64,000 bases of DNA from Reinekea marina (GTDB taxonomy: Bacteria > Pseudomonadota > Gammaproteobacteria > Pseudomonadales > Natronospirillaceae): the NCBI RefSeq assembly GCF_030409715.1, contig NZ_JAUFQI010000001.1, forward strand, positions 1,295,001 through 1,359,000, given 5' to 3'. Each line of letters starts with the position of its first letter. Position 1 is the stretch's first letter. Under the pieces are notes generated by a model, which saw only the letters and a program-made list of their open reading frames with translations, was not told the DNA's origin and ran no database searches. Positions 29,056 to 38,351 of the stretch are shown here, in pieces. A program made the position numbers and the translations under genes.

Positions 29056-29330
29056 ACTTGCGGAATAAAACGCAAACTAGCAAAGTTAATCGATGCTCTA
29101 ATGATGGCGGCTTTAATCACAGGAGCATCGGTAACGTCTTGGATCTGCAGATCAACAATTTGCCCTGCATGAAATAAGTCATTCATGTGGGTCAAGTTAA
29201 GTTGGATCGGCTCTAAATCGATGCCATCATTCGAAAACTCCAAGCAACGACACATGGCTTCTTTACCTTGGTTATTAATGACCAAAATATTCGCATCCAG
29301 CGAAATACGACGAAATTTACGTGCAAGCAT
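29052..29330 (-). CDS. Small PilZ-like domain protein
   Basis: A 92-residue cytoplasmic protein. The N terminus has a basic RKFRR motif followed by SLDANILV, then EFSNDGIDLEP. These are the two sequence blocks of PilZ domains (RxxxR and D/NxSxxG), and the beta-rich remainder fits. If real, it could bind c-di-GMP; the second block is slightly degenerate, so binding is uncertain. It is convergent to rnr and nested between rnr and rlmB. The ATG at 29330 is close to the divergent rlmB start. Confidence 0.62.
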   Translation of the reverse strand: MLARKFRRISLDANILVINNQGKEAMCRCLEFSNDGIDLEPIQLNLTHMNDLFHAGQIVDLQIQDVTDAPVIKAAIIRASINFASLRFIPQV

Positions 29331-29392
29331 GACAAGCTCCGGCGGTGATGGTTGTACTCATTTATAAGTTTAGCAGTGAATTGGAGTCTGTC

Positions 29393-30154
29393 ATGTCTCA
29401 ATCTATGTGGGTGTTTGGATTACACGCCGCACACAGCGCGTTAGAGCAAAACCCTGATCGAATTAAAGAGGTTGTTTTACTCAAGGGTCGGCAAGACGCT
29501 CGAGTCGGAAAAATATTAGACGCCTGCAAAGAGCAGGGTGTAAAGTTCAGGTTAGCCAGCAAAGAAGACTTTGACCGAATTATTCAAAAAAATGAACTTA
29601 GAGAAGCTCGGCATCAAGGTGTATTAGTACAAACATTAGCGGCACCGGTTTTAAAAGAAAACGATCTTGAAGCCATGCTCGATAACCTAGAAGAAGATGC
29701 ATTATTGCTTATTCTCGATGGTGTAACCGACCCACATAACATTGGCGCTTGTTTGCGAACCTGTGATGCCGCGGGCGCACATGGACTTATCGTTCCTAAA
29801 GATAAATCAGCCACTTTAACGCCCACCGCAGTAAATATTGCCAGTGGCGCCGCAGACACGGTCCCATTCTTCGCAGTAACCAATTTAGCTCGCACCATCG
29901 AGCAGCTAAAAGCACGAGGTATATGGGTTTATGGTACGGCTGGCGAAGCAACAGGATCAATCTATCAAACTAAGCTTACAGGTCCAGTTGCCTTGGTAAT
30001 GGGCGCTGAAGGTAAAGGTATGCGACGGTTAACCCGAGACTTGTGTGATGGTTTAGTCAATCTCCCTATGGCGGGCACTGTCAGCAGCTTAAATGTTTCA
30101 GTTGCCGCCGGAGTTTCCTTATTTGAAATCGGACGACAGCGCCGATTGGCTTAG
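29393..30154 (+). CDS. rlmB: 23S rRNA (guanosine-2'-O-)-methyltransferase RlmB
   Basis: SPOUT methyltransferase for Gm2251 in the 23S P loop. From the ATG at 29393 (GGAG upstream; the frame from 29345 has an atypical extension) it has 253 residues: the substrate-binding N-terminal domain beginning MWVFGLHAAHSALE, then SPOUT motifs NIGACLRTCDAAGAHGLI, GAEGKGMRRL and NLPMAGTVSSLNVSVAAG. Standard partner of rnr. Confidence 0.95.
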   Translation: MSQSMWVFGLHAAHSALEQNPDRIKEVVLLKGRQDARVGKILDACKEQGVKFRLASKEDFDRIIQKNELREARHQGVLVQTLAAPVLKENDLEAMLDNLEEDALLLILDGVTDPHNIGACLRTCDAAGAHGLIVPKDKSATLTPTAVNIASGAADTVPFFAVTNLARTIEQLKARGIWVYGTAGEATGSIYQTKLTGPVALVMGAEGKGMRRLTRDLCDGLVNLPMAGTVSSLNVSVAAGVSLFEIGRQRRLA

Positions 30155-30165
30155 GAAGGAAACCA

Positions 30166-30729
30166 GTGGAACAAATTGCAGAACTGGCATTAGAGCTAGA
30201 TAAACTAAAATCGGTTTATCGAAAATCTTATATTTCGAATACCTCTAGAAGGGAAAATTCAGCTGAGCATAGCTGGCACTTAGCGCTCACTATTATGGGC
30301 TTCGCTAAGTTTCTGCCTAATACGGTGGATATAAATAGAATTATCCGTATGGCGTTGTGCCATGATATTTGTGAAATTGGGGCAGGCGATGTAAGCGCCT
30401 ACTTTGTGACCGATGCTCAGTATGAGAAAGAGCTGCAGTATATGTCGGAGTTTGAATCTCACTTTCCGGGCATAGGCACAGATGCAAAAGCTTTATGGCA
30501 AGAGTATGAAGATGGGCAAACCGAAGAGAGTCGTTGGCTTAAAGTATTCGATAAACTACTTCCATTTATTCTGAATATTCAAAGTCGCGGACTAACCTGG
30601 CAAGAGCAAGGTGTGACGAAAAACATGGTACTCAAACACAATGAATTTATCGCTGATTTAGCACCAGATATTCATAAGTGGATGTTGGCACAAATTGACA
30701 AGGCTGTTGAAGCCGGTTGGTTAGGGTAA
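30166..30729 (+). CDS. HD-domain phosphohydrolase (YfbR/COG1896-like)
   Basis: A 187-residue cytoplasmic HD-superfamily protein. Metal ligands are visible: His in SAEHSWHLAL, the HD pair in ALCHDICEIGAGDV and a later Asp in KVFDKLLPF. Relatives include 5'-deoxynucleotidases acting on dNMPs; the substrate is not provable here. GTG start at 30166 with AAGGAAACC upstream, 11 bases after rlmB, so probably co-transcribed. Confidence 0.85.
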   Translation: MEQIAELALELDKLKSVYRKSYISNTSRRENSAEHSWHLALTIMGFAKFLPNTVDINRIIRMALCHDICEIGAGDVSAYFVTDAQYEKELQYMSEFESHFPGIGTDAKALWQEYEDGQTEESRWLKVFDKLLPFILNIQSRGLTWQEQGVTKNMVLKHNEFIADLAPDIHKWMLAQIDKAVEAGWLG

Positions 30730-30778
30730 GAGAGCTAAAAGTTATAAACTGCAAGTATTTTTGAACAAAGGTCTTCAT

Positions 30779-31069
30779 ATGTCTTGGACAGGAATTTTAT
30801 TAAATATTATTTTGACGATGGTACTCATGTGGTTAGTTGCTTGGACTTTGTTGCCATGGGGTTTTGGAATAACCAATTTTAAAGCCAGCCACGGGGCAAT
30901 TCTTGGTGTCATTGGTTCTGCTAGCTGGATAGGGTTGCTGTTGGCTCATATTGTCGCCATTGTTTGTGTTTGGAAACCATTTCTATCGATGAAGTGGGTG
31001 TTCTTAGGGCTGTTAGCAGCGCATGTTATTTTTGGTGTCCTGTTTGGTCGTGATGTGGGTACGGCTTAA
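30779..31069 (+). CDS. Small hypothetical membrane protein (three predicted helices)
   Basis: A 96-residue protein with three hydrophobic segments (about 5-27, 38-63 and 71-88) and no recognised motif. The ATG at 30779, after AAAGG, is preferred over an in-frame TTG at 30761. It abuts the convergent LysR gene: the two 3' ends touch. I do not recognise the family. Confidence 0.7.
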   Translation: MSWTGILLNIILTMVLMWLVAWTLLPWGFGITNFKASHGAILGVIGSASWIGLLLAHIVAIVCVWKPFLSMKWVFLGLLAAHVIFGVLFGRDVGTA

Positions 31070-31963
31070 TTATAATTGCTTGCAAATCTTTATAAATGCA
31101 TCGGCGGCTAATGAATTCAGCCTTGGTCGATAGGTGATTACGGAGTAATCACTGTGAAGTTGATGGTTTATTTGAGGAACATCCAAAATACACAGCTCAC
31201 CTCTATTCAACTCTTCCTGGACATTACTACTTAATAAAACACCAATTAAATCACTATTCTTGATGGTAGTGATCAGCAATTGAGCGCTATTGCAGTGATA
31301 ATTGAAGTACTTGGCTACATTATTGGATGTTAATCCTAGCCTCTGCATGAACACTTGGGTGGCCACTTTACTAATACTACCCAGTGGGTAATTGATTAAA
31401 TCCTTTGCATCCAATTTTTCTTTGTTTTCGAGCGGATGACCTTTTCTTGCAATCGCAATAGCTGGAAATTTAGTTAACGGTTCTTTGACTAGGTCGTGAT
31501 CGCCACTAATGGCCATAGGATCAGTAATCAGAACATCTAAATCGCCAATAGAGAGTTTTTCGATCAGCTTTTCTGGGTCATCGACACTTAGGGTTAATTC
31601 AATATGAGGGAAATCTTTTAAAAATTTTGCACAGGCCACCGCACCAACATGGTCTGCTGGTAATGGTCCTGTACCTACACGTAAGTAGCCCGCTTGTAAG
31701 TTAGATAAGCGCCCTGTAGCTATTTCAAAATTCTCTATATTTTGTTGAACGGTTTGAGCATATTTAAGTAAATGCACTCCATGACTGGTTAATTCTAATG
31801 CTCGACGGCATCGATCAAACAAAATTAACCCTAATTCATGTTCTAGGCTTTGAATGCTGCGCGATAAAGCGGGTTGTGATATGTGAAGGCTTAGCGCAGC
31901 CTCATTAAAGCTTTTCGAATGTGCAACTTCAATAAAGTGCAGTAGTTTTTTAGAGTTGATCAA
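31070..31963 (-). CDS. LysR-family transcriptional regulator
   Basis: A 297-residue LysR regulator with an N-terminal winged helix-turn-helix (FNEAALSLHISQPALSRSIQSLEHELG, about 18-44) and a LysR substrate-binding domain (about 90-290). The start is TTG at 31963 with GGAG about 8 bases upstream. It is divergent from the M64 peptidase gene across a 378-base gap, the usual arrangement for a LysR regulator and its target. Regulation of the peptidase is inference from that geometry; the effector is unknown. Confidence 0.88.
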   Translation of the reverse strand: MINSKKLLHFIEVAHSKSFNEAALSLHISQPALSRSIQSLEHELGLILFDRCRRALELTSHGVHLLKYAQTVQQNIENFEIATGRLSNLQAGYLRVGTGPLPADHVGAVACAKFLKDFPHIELTLSVDDPEKLIEKLSIGDLDVLITDPMAISGDHDLVKEPLTKFPAIAIARKGHPLENKEKLDAKDLINYPLGSISKVATQVFMQRLGLTSNNVAKYFNYHCNSAQLLITTIKNSDLIGVLLSSNVQEELNRGELCILDVPQINHQLHSDYSVITYRPRLNSLAADAFIKICKQL

Positions 31964-32170
31964 TGTGTCGCTCCGCTATTTAAACATCGTTAGGTGTCTC
32001 TGTTTTACTAAAAAGTCGCATGGTTGCTCTATTCAGATTAGCCCAATTGTTTAACCTATACCTAATTTGCATTGAAATTATAATATTAATGCATTGGACT
32101 TATTATACTTCCTCGAAGATAATTTGGTGGAATATTGATCAGATTTAGTTCGAGTTCTGATCTTCATCCA

Positions 32171-32324
32171 ATTTGAGAAAGGCAAATCAAGACGAAAGTT
32201 TTGACGCGCAAAGCATCCGACCTAAGCAGTTGCAAAAAACTGTACGGTAGCGGGGCTACCGCATTTAATCGCTAGCGAAGAATCAAAGTTCGAGCGACGG
32301 AATTGATTGCCTTTCTCTCAAAAT
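32171..32324. repeat. About 150-bp element with terminal inverted repeats and a central palindrome
   Basis: Within the 378-base gap between the LysR and M64 genes, an imperfect inverted repeat of about 20 bases (32171-32190 and 32303-32324, core GAGAAAGGCAA) brackets about 110 bases. In the centre is a perfect hairpin CGGTAGC-GGG-GCTACCG (32245-32261). The right end lies 17 bases before the M64 start, so the element would be in that gene's 5' region. It looks like a small MITE or palindromic repeat, but I see no second copy in the window and no clear target duplication. The remaining 200 bases toward lysR are AT-rich and hold no gene. Confidence 0.45.
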
Positions 32325-32341
32325 TTTAATTAGAGGTGGCA

Positions 32342-34570
32342 ATGTATATATCAACCAAGGTTCTCAAGCCTTTCTTGATTGCTTTTATATTCTCAGTAAC
32401 AGGCTGTAGCGACCCAAAAAACTGGCAACTTAACGAACACAGCAATAATCAAACTACTCCGTCTGATGAGACGACTGAAAACCAACAAAATCAGGATGAT
32501 GTTTCAGTTGAGTCATTTTTACAACAGCGGCCAATGAAATCTGTAATGCTATCTACTGAATATAGTTTAGTTGAAGATTTTACTGAAATTGAGTCTGAAG
32601 ATTCGCCTTTGACGCTCGAGTTGCTAGAACAAGTTTCTGTAAAACAACACATGAACAGTAAGTTAGCAATAACGGCTTTAGGAGGTATTGAACCCAAGTA
32701 TCGTGAGAGTACTTCCTCTGTTTACTACAATGTAAGCCTTGATTTCAAACTAACCCATTTATTTTGTCCAGAATACAAACTCGGTATCACTTATCGTCGA
32801 GGAGATTGGTGGGGCAATAGATACTATAAATTAATGAGAGCGGAAGATAATTTCATAATCGAACCTGAGCAGGATGCAACGGACATCGATTCCGCTGCGA
32901 CGATTTGGTATAGCATTTCAAGGTTAGATGGACCGTCTGAAACGATAAAGTTTGTTGGTAGTAAAATAGAGCTATTTAAAGTAGAGGTGGTGGCAAAGTG
33001 TGATTTATTGGATTCTGATAACGACGGATTAGTGGATGCACGTGAGTTAGTGTTGGGCACTGATATAAACAATCAGGATTCCGACAATGATGGTTTGCTC
33101 GATGGAGAGGAAAGTAACTGGGGGCTTAACCCGCTCTCCTCTGTCGATGGTGCTAATCAAGATGCTGATTTAGATGGTATGAGCAACGCTGAAGAAATCG
33201 CAAGGGGTATTGGACCGCAAGGTTATGCGCCTACTGCTAGCGACGTAACAATCTCATCAGTTCCTGAAATAGGGCAAGCATTGCAAGTCTCATACTATTA
33301 TAACGATCGTGATTTTTCTCCAGAATCCACTAGTCAAATAACTTGGTTAGTGAATGGTGTTGAATATAATCAAGACAGATATACACCAACTTCTGCAGAT
33401 TTAGGGCAATTAATTCAAGTCTGCGTTACACCACTTGCTGAAGTAGGGCTGCCAAGAGTAGGTGTCAAAGTATGTACCGATGAATACCCAATCCAAGAAT
33501 CACCAGAGAGTTGGAGCGGACTAGGACCGGTAACTCTTTCGGGGCGGCACGATGGTAAAGGTGTTGACTTAGTTGTACTCGGCGATGGTTTTAGTGCAGA
33601 GGAAATGGACAAGTTTAAGCAAACTGCGCTTAACTTTAAAAAAACATTCTTAGGCTTTAACGAAATCGCGCTGCACGATTCCGCTTGGAATATTCATGCC
33701 GTAGGGGTAATTTCTAACGAATCAGGTCTAACAGACCATAGTGTTGACCCTATTGTAGAAAAGGATACCTACTTTGAATCTTGCAAGGGCTGCGGAAGCT
33801 TAACTCGTATAGTCGCTGCCAATGGCACCATTGCTAAAAATGTCGCGGCACAGAACTTTCCGCAATACGATGCAATTATAGTTTTAGTAAATAGCACACG
33901 GTACGGTGGGGTCGGGGGCGGCGTGGCAACATCGACGGCAACCCCTACGAGTGCTGGCGTAAGCATTCATGAAATAGCACACTCCTTTGGACAATTAGCG
34001 GATGAATACGGTGGGACTTCTAAACCAAGAACAACGGAGCCTGTCAATGCAAACGTCACCATTAATAACGATCCAGATACAGTGAAGTGGAAACATTGGA
34101 TTAACGCAACTCGTCATCTAAGTGAATCGGCAGGTAAAGTAGGTTTATTTGAAGGCGGTAACTATAGAAAAGAAGGTGTATGGCGGCCGACATTGAACTC
34201 ACAAATGAATGGAGGCGGTAGTCAACCCTTTCATTCTGTAAACGCAGAAGCCTGGGCGCTTAGAGTCTATAGCACAGCGGGTGCGATTAGTTCTATTCGA
34301 CCCAACAACAGTACTCCCTATTATCATGATAAAAATACGTTAGCTACTTACGCCATATCTTCGGTGTTCACGGAAAGTACTCAACGAATAGACTGGTATT
34401 TAGATGGTGTATTAATAAATAGTGGCTCTAAACGAACGTTTCAAATACCAACCAAAAAAGTAGGATCTTATGAAGTACTGGCTGTGATTACCGATGTTTC
34501 TGGTGGTATTTTGAAAGATACTGAAAAGGTAGCGAACACAGAAATTCAATGGCTTGCAGAGGCTCAGTAG
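32342..34570 (+). CDS. Lipoprotein metallopeptidase of family M64 (IgA-peptidase-like) with calcium-binding repeats
   Basis: Exported lipoprotein of 742 residues: signal peptide with lipobox VTGC (Cys22), a Gln/Asn-rich spacer, then thrombospondin-type-3 DxDxDG calcium loops (about 223-285: DSDNDGLVD, DSDNDGLLD, DADLDGMSN). An Ig-like segment follows, then a peptidase M64 domain (about 400-660) with zinc site HEIAHSFGQLADEYG (His543, Glu544, His547). A C-terminal beta domain ends the protein. The ATG at 32342 with GAGGTGG upstream is preferred over GTG at 32336. It is probably anchored to the outer membrane and acts on extracellular or periplasmic protein. The next gene starts 11 bases after the stop. 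Confidence 0.87.
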   Translation: MYISTKVLKPFLIAFIFSVTGCSDPKNWQLNEHSNNQTTPSDETTENQQNQDDVSVESFLQQRPMKSVMLSTEYSLVEDFTEIESEDSPLTLELLEQVSVKQHMNSKLAITALGGIEPKYRESTSSVYYNVSLDFKLTHLFCPEYKLGITYRRGDWWGNRYYKLMRAEDNFIIEPEQDATDIDSAATIWYSISRLDGPSETIKFVGSKIELFKVEVVAKCDLLDSDNDGLVDARELVLGTDINNQDSDNDGLLDGEESNWGLNPLSSVDGANQDADLDGMSNAEEIARGIGPQGYAPTASDVTISSVPEIGQALQVSYYYNDRDFSPESTSQITWLVNGVEYNQDRYTPTSADLGQLIQVCVTPLAEVGLPRVGVKVCTDEYPIQESPESWSGLGPVTLSGRHDGKGVDLVVLGDGFSAEEMDKFKQTALNFKKTFLGFNEIALHDSAWNIHAVGVISNESGLTDHSVDPIVEKDTYFESCKGCGSLTRIVAANGTIAKNVAAQNFPQYDAIIVLVNSTRYGGVGGGVATSTATPTSAGVSIHEIAHSFGQLADEYGGTSKPRTTEPVNANVTINNDPDTVKWKHWINATRHLSESAGKVGLFEGGNYRKEGVWRPTLNSQMNGGGSQPFHSVNAEAWALRVYSTAGAISSIRPNNSTPYYHDKNTLATYAISSVFTESTQRIDWYLDGVLINSGSKRTFQIPTKKVGSYEVLAVITDVSGGILKDTEKVANTEIQWLAEAQ

Positions 34571-34581
34571 AGGAAAGAGTG

Positions 34582-35004
34582 ATGAAGAAGATAATTAACA
34601 TTTTTTTTGGATTAGTAGTATTGATAGCAACTAGCGCATCAATTTCAGCTGATACACTTATGGTCCAAATCAGTGCAGATCCGAATAATATGCATATGGT
34701 CGACGCTTGGACTACACCAAGGCATATCGCTCACCAACAAAACTTGAGTGCAGGCTATTTTTTACGTGCAGTGGCCTTTAATAACACTGGCGGTAAGGTT
34801 TCAGAGTATGTTCTTGAAGATAAATGGTCGTTGCATGCCCTGCTCTCTGATAATAAAAAGTTGGACTTTTATCCACCCGAAAGTTACATATTAAAAATGA
34901 AAAATGCAGAGCAAATCGAAGTTGTAAAAGTGTTTCGTGGTCACATTAACCCAGAGAGCGATTCATTATTTCAATCGCTAGTACTTTCGCTAGATTCATT
35001 TTAA
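34582..35004 (+). CDS. Small exported protein of unknown function, partner of the M64 gene
   Basis: A 140-residue protein with a clear signal peptide (MKKIINIFFGLVVLIATSAS, cleavage near residue 22) and a beta-rich mature part without cysteines or known motifs. The ATG at 34582 follows GGAAAGAG and lies 11 bases after the M64 stop, so co-expression is very likely. I do not recognise the family. A role as modulator, inhibitor or chaperone of the peptidase is only a guess from position and export signal. Confidence 0.75.
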   Translation: MKKIINIFFGLVVLIATSASISADTLMVQISADPNNMHMVDAWTTPRHIAHQQNLSAGYFLRAVAFNNTGGKVSEYVLEDKWSLHALLSDNKKLDFYPPESYILKMKNAEQIEVVKVFRGHINPESDSLFQSLVLSLDSF

Positions 35005-35019
35005 TTTTATTTTTTTAAA

Positions 35020-35047
35020 GCCGCTTTCTACTTCAATTGAAGGCGGC
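35020..35047. terminator. Candidate hairpin between convergent transcription units
   Basis: A 9-bp stem with one G-T pair (35020-35028 with 35039-35047) lies between the ends of the M64 unit and the Bat operon. T-rich sequence flanks the left side only, and the downstream T-run is short on both strands, so terminator strength is doubtful. Confidence 0.4.
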
Positions 35048-35055
35048 ATTAAATG

Positions 35056-36642
35056 TTAAGATGGGTGGACTGAAATCAGATTTTCTTTTCCTTGAGGATC
35101 AGAAGTTATATGTCGTACCGCTTCAGCTAGTACTGCTTTAGCCTCTACAAGTGAGCAGTTACTCTGGTTTGTTGATCCAAAATAATTGAGCTCCATATTC
35201 TGAAGCGAATTTCTTGCCTTAGGGGTTAAACGCCTTTTTAAATCTTCTGCCGTAGCGTTGTGGTGGCGCAACAATTTTAATAGTTCGGAATAAGCTTCTT
35301 CTACATTCTGTATCGATGGGTATCGAGTTTTTGTTGATTCTGTACTTGGCTTGGGCGAATCTCGTTTTAATAACCAAATGTTAAGGGCTATACTCATCAG
35401 TAACAATTTACTTGTTATAACCGATAACCAAATCCATAAGGTATTTACATTGCCAATAGTCGAATTATTGCTATTCGCTAAAATGCTTTGATTAGTAGAC
35501 CCCTGCGAGAATGTAGGTTGGTTAGGTTCTAGAATGATAGTTCGTGAAGGCAGTGTCGCATACTCTAGTTGGTCGGAATTGATATTCCACCAAGGAACGC
35601 GCACTTCAGGTAAAGTAATGTTGTCTTTTGTTTGATTTTTAAATGACAAGGCTGCTATGTCTTTTCTAAACCCAGAATTATTGTCAGCATCTTTAAATAT
35701 AGGGTTATCTCGATACAGTTGAATATTAGGCTGTTGCTTGATTGAAGTCAGTGGGTCTGGCAATAGATTAGCGCTGATTCCAGTGACATTTTGAGTGATA
35801 CTCCAGTTTAAGTGTTCGTCGGCTTCCAGAGTAATATCGTTGTCTAAATTATCTGATATGGTTAGGCTTGAAACTGGTAACCAGTAGGCTCCAGCAGGGT
35901 AAGTTGAGGGTATAGGCTTAACAGTGATTTTTTCAGGTTTGGCGGACAGCGAAATCCTTTTTGCGGGTCGAGTACTGGATACTTGGTACTGACCATTAAA
36001 TTCAATTTCGGGCAAACTAAACGCCCCTGCGCTTCTAGGAGTGAGCGGAATAGTTAAAGTATAAACGTTATAGCTTTTCCCTTCACGGGTTTCAACGCGT
36101 TGTTGTTCTTGCTGCTCCCCGGTCTCAAAATTTGGAAAACTAAGCTTAGTAAACTGACCGTTTAATGCTACGCGATAGGCCACTTCTATAGTTAAATAGA
36201 GTGTTTGATCTATATAGGGGGATGTATCGCTGACTGAAACATCATAAATAATGGCGTCGTCTTCAAGTGTGTTTGAGCGAGTTTTTGCGTCTTTGACATT
36301 GATAAAAAATGTGTCGCTTTGTTCGCCATTGACTGTAAATACAGGTATGCCTAATAGCCCCTTTTCTTTGGGAGCTAAACGAAATTGGTATTCGGTAACC
36401 GAAGTTCGCTGTCCATTTACAGAAGTGGATTGAGTGGATTGACCTCTAGAGACAATAGTAAAAATGCTTTCTAGTGCATTAACATCGGCACGGTTTAAAT
36501 TTGCTGATGGCGATACGCTGACCGTAAGTAAAAAACTTTCATCTTCATATATGTCTAAGCGATCAGCTGTAACAGTGACATCAGCACTAACAACGGCAGC
36601 CAGCGTGAAAGTCGCAATTATAAAAAATATTATTCTAACCAT
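35056..36642 (-). CDS. batD: BatD/oxygen-tolerance family protein
   Basis: Last gene of the MoxR-Bat operon. The 528 residues have a signal peptide (about 1-20), a repeated beta-sandwich BatD region (VTADRLDIYEDESFLLTV, DTFFINV and so on, about 21-360), one membrane segment (about 395-420) and a cytoplasmic tail. The ATG at 36642 overlaps the stop of the VWA-TPR gene as TAATG, so the frame from 36648 (TTG) is not used. In Bacteroides, Bat proteins are linked to aerotolerance; in proteobacteria the role is mostly inferred as envelope stress or MoxR-dependent complex assembly. Confidence 0.9.
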   Translation of the reverse strand: MVRIIFFIIATFTLAAVVSADVTVTADRLDIYEDESFLLTVSVSPSANLNRADVNALESIFTIVSRGQSTQSTSVNGQRTSVTEYQFRLAPKEKGLLGIPVFTVNGEQSDTFFINVKDAKTRSNTLEDDAIIYDVSVSDTSPYIDQTLYLTIEVAYRVALNGQFTKLSFPNFETGEQQEQQRVETREGKSYNVYTLTIPLTPRSAGAFSLPEIEFNGQYQVSSTRPAKRISLSAKPEKITVKPIPSTYPAGAYWLPVSSLTISDNLDNDITLEADEHLNWSITQNVTGISANLLPDPLTSIKQQPNIQLYRDNPIFKDADNNSGFRKDIAALSFKNQTKDNITLPEVRVPWWNINSDQLEYATLPSRTIILEPNQPTFSQGSTNQSILANSNNSTIGNVNTLWIWLSVITSKLLLMSIALNIWLLKRDSPKPSTESTKTRYPSIQNVEEAYSELLKLLRHHNATAEDLKRRLTPKARNSLQNMELNYFGSTNQSNCSLVEAKAVLAEAVRHITSDPQGKENLISVHPS

Positions 36643-38351
36643 TACCAAAGCGTTCCTTCATCGGAGGTTGGGTTTTGTTGATATTGATATTTGAATTTCT
36701 GCTGTGTCACATACCCAGGTGTAGTTTCTAATTGGTTGAGTATTGCATCAATTTGTTGCTGCGCTCTCAGCTCTTCTGCACTTTTTGGCGATTCTGAATC
36801 GAGACCTTCAGTGGCGTTTTTTGGAGGGTTATTTGATGGTTCTGAGCCTTCGCTTGCATCTTCGCGAGATTCTTCTTCAGCTTCGTCGGTATTCGATTCG
36901 GAAGGTTCGACTCGATTGCTATTTTCTGATGGCTGAGCGTTTTCACCAGACTTTGCGCTATCCTGTTGATTTTCAGATGGGTCTTTAGGCTTATCGTCAT
37001 TCGTCGATTGCTCAGTATTTTCTTGTTCGGCGTTCTGCTGGGCTATAAATTCTTCAATGGTCTTTTTATTTTTAAGAGCACCGGTGTGATTTTCTATAGT
37101 TAAAGCGTTCTCATAGGCTGAAATAGCTTCTTCAAGTTTTCCTAGGTGGGCTAAACTATTGCCCAAGTTAAAGTAGCCAGAAGCCGTAGGAATAGATTCG
37201 AATGCAGTTACGGCCTGTTCGTAATCATTCAGTTCAAATGCCGCTTGCCCTTTTATTTCTGGGGAAGTAGCAATGTTGAGTGCGTTGTCGAATTGCTCAG
37301 CCTGTAAATACTTAATTGCTTGTTGATCTTTATTTAAAAATAAATTTTCGAATTCAAACGCTTCACTGTTTGATGGTATGGCGATGAAAAATAAAACACC
37401 CATAGCCGAAGCGAAATTAGGGAAGGCACGCAGCATTAGTGCGAACAAAATCATGATGGGAATAATCAGCCAATAACCCACTTCTTGCTCATTGGAGATA
37501 TCGCTTTGTTGGTCGTACTTGCTTTGTAGTAAATCGATGGCTGGATCTTGCCCTAGAGTAATAGTTCGAAACCCAAGTTCTAGACCACGCGTCGCTATTT
37601 CATTCGAATTTGCTTTCGCTATCACCATGTTATCGCCATCAGTTAAAAAACCGTTGTCGTTGGGCAAGGGTATCGCACTGCCTTGTTCTGTTCCGACTAC
37701 GGTTAGAAACTTATTAGAAGTTTCAGGCAATGAATTGGTTATTTTTTTTATGTGATGCTCTTGAATGTCGTCCGTTAACCAAAGTAAGGTGAGTGGTTGG
37801 CTTGGCAGTGACGCTAAGCGAGACTCTAATGCTTTAAATGCCAGCTCGGGTCTGTTTCCCAGTGAAGGCATCATAAATGGAGTAACAGGCGATAATTGAA
37901 CTTCTAGCGTTTTAGAATCTTGGGTAAAAGGTGTTAGCCAATGTGCTGAGCCAGAATACAATATAACGGCGGTTTGATGGAAAAGTCCGCTCTGTGTCCA
38001 ATCCAGCAGCATTCGTTTTGCACGTGTTAGCCTATCGGGTGTGATATCGGTACCTGCCATCGATAAACTATTATCTAAGATGACAACTAAGTTTCCTAAA
38101 CTCGACACCTTAACATCACCATTTTTAATGGCAGGTCCGGCGAGTGCAAATATAGAAAGTGCCAACAAAATGGGTAAAAAACCATTATGCCTTTTGCTTC
38201 TTTGAATCTGGTCACCTGCAATGGCTGTAAAAAGTTCTGGTGAGATGATGTCGCTCCAGCTCGACTTAGGCTGATTATTCCGAAACCAATACCAAGTCGC
38301 AGGAAGTAGTAAGACCAGTAGCCATAACCATTCAGGTCTAACGAAGGTCAT
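36642..38351 (-). CDS. VWA domain protein with TPR repeats (BatB/BatC fusion type)
   Basis: Membrane protein of 569 residues. Two N-terminal helices (about 7-20, 48-65) precede a von Willebrand A domain with the MIDAS motif LDNSLSM (about residue 88). After a third membrane segment (about 295-335) come TPR-like repeats (about 345-430) and a long acidic, low-complexity Glu/Ser/Asn-rich tail. The ATG at 38351 (MTFVRPEWLWLL) follows GGAGG and overlaps the upstream VWA gene by 14 bases. It combines BatB (VWA) and BatC (TPR) in one polypeptide. Confidence 0.88.
   Translation of the reverse strand: MTFVRPEWLWLLVLLLPATWYWFRNNQPKSSWSDIISPELFTAIAGDQIQRSKRHNGFLPILLALSIFALAGPAIKNGDVKVSSLGNLVVILDNSLSMAGTDITPDRLTRAKRMLLDWTQSGLFHQTAVILYSGSAHWLTPFTQDSKTLEVQLSPVTPFMMPSLGNRPELAFKALESRLASLPSQPLTLLWLTDDIQEHHIKKITNSLPETSNKFLTVVGTEQGSAIPLPNDNGFLTDGDNMVIAKANSNEIATRGLELGFRTITLGQDPAIDLLQSKYDQQSDISNEQEVGYWLIIPIMILFALMLRAFPNFASAMGVLFFIAIPSNSEAFEFENLFLNKDQQAIKYLQAEQFDNALNIATSPEIKGQAAFELNDYEQAVTAFESIPTASGYFNLGNSLAHLGKLEEAISAYENALTIENHTGALKNKKTIEEFIAQQNAEQENTEQSTNDDKPKDPSENQQDSAKSGENAQPSENSNRVEPSESNTDEAEEESREDASEGSEPSNNPPKNATEGLDSESPKSAEELRAQQQIDAILNQLETTPGYVTQQKFKYQYQQNPTSDEGTLW

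Noticed and set aside
36691..37000. Overlapping frames opposite the acidic tail of the second VWA gene
   Set aside because: Produced by the low-complexity Glu/Ser-rich coding sequence; no independent support.
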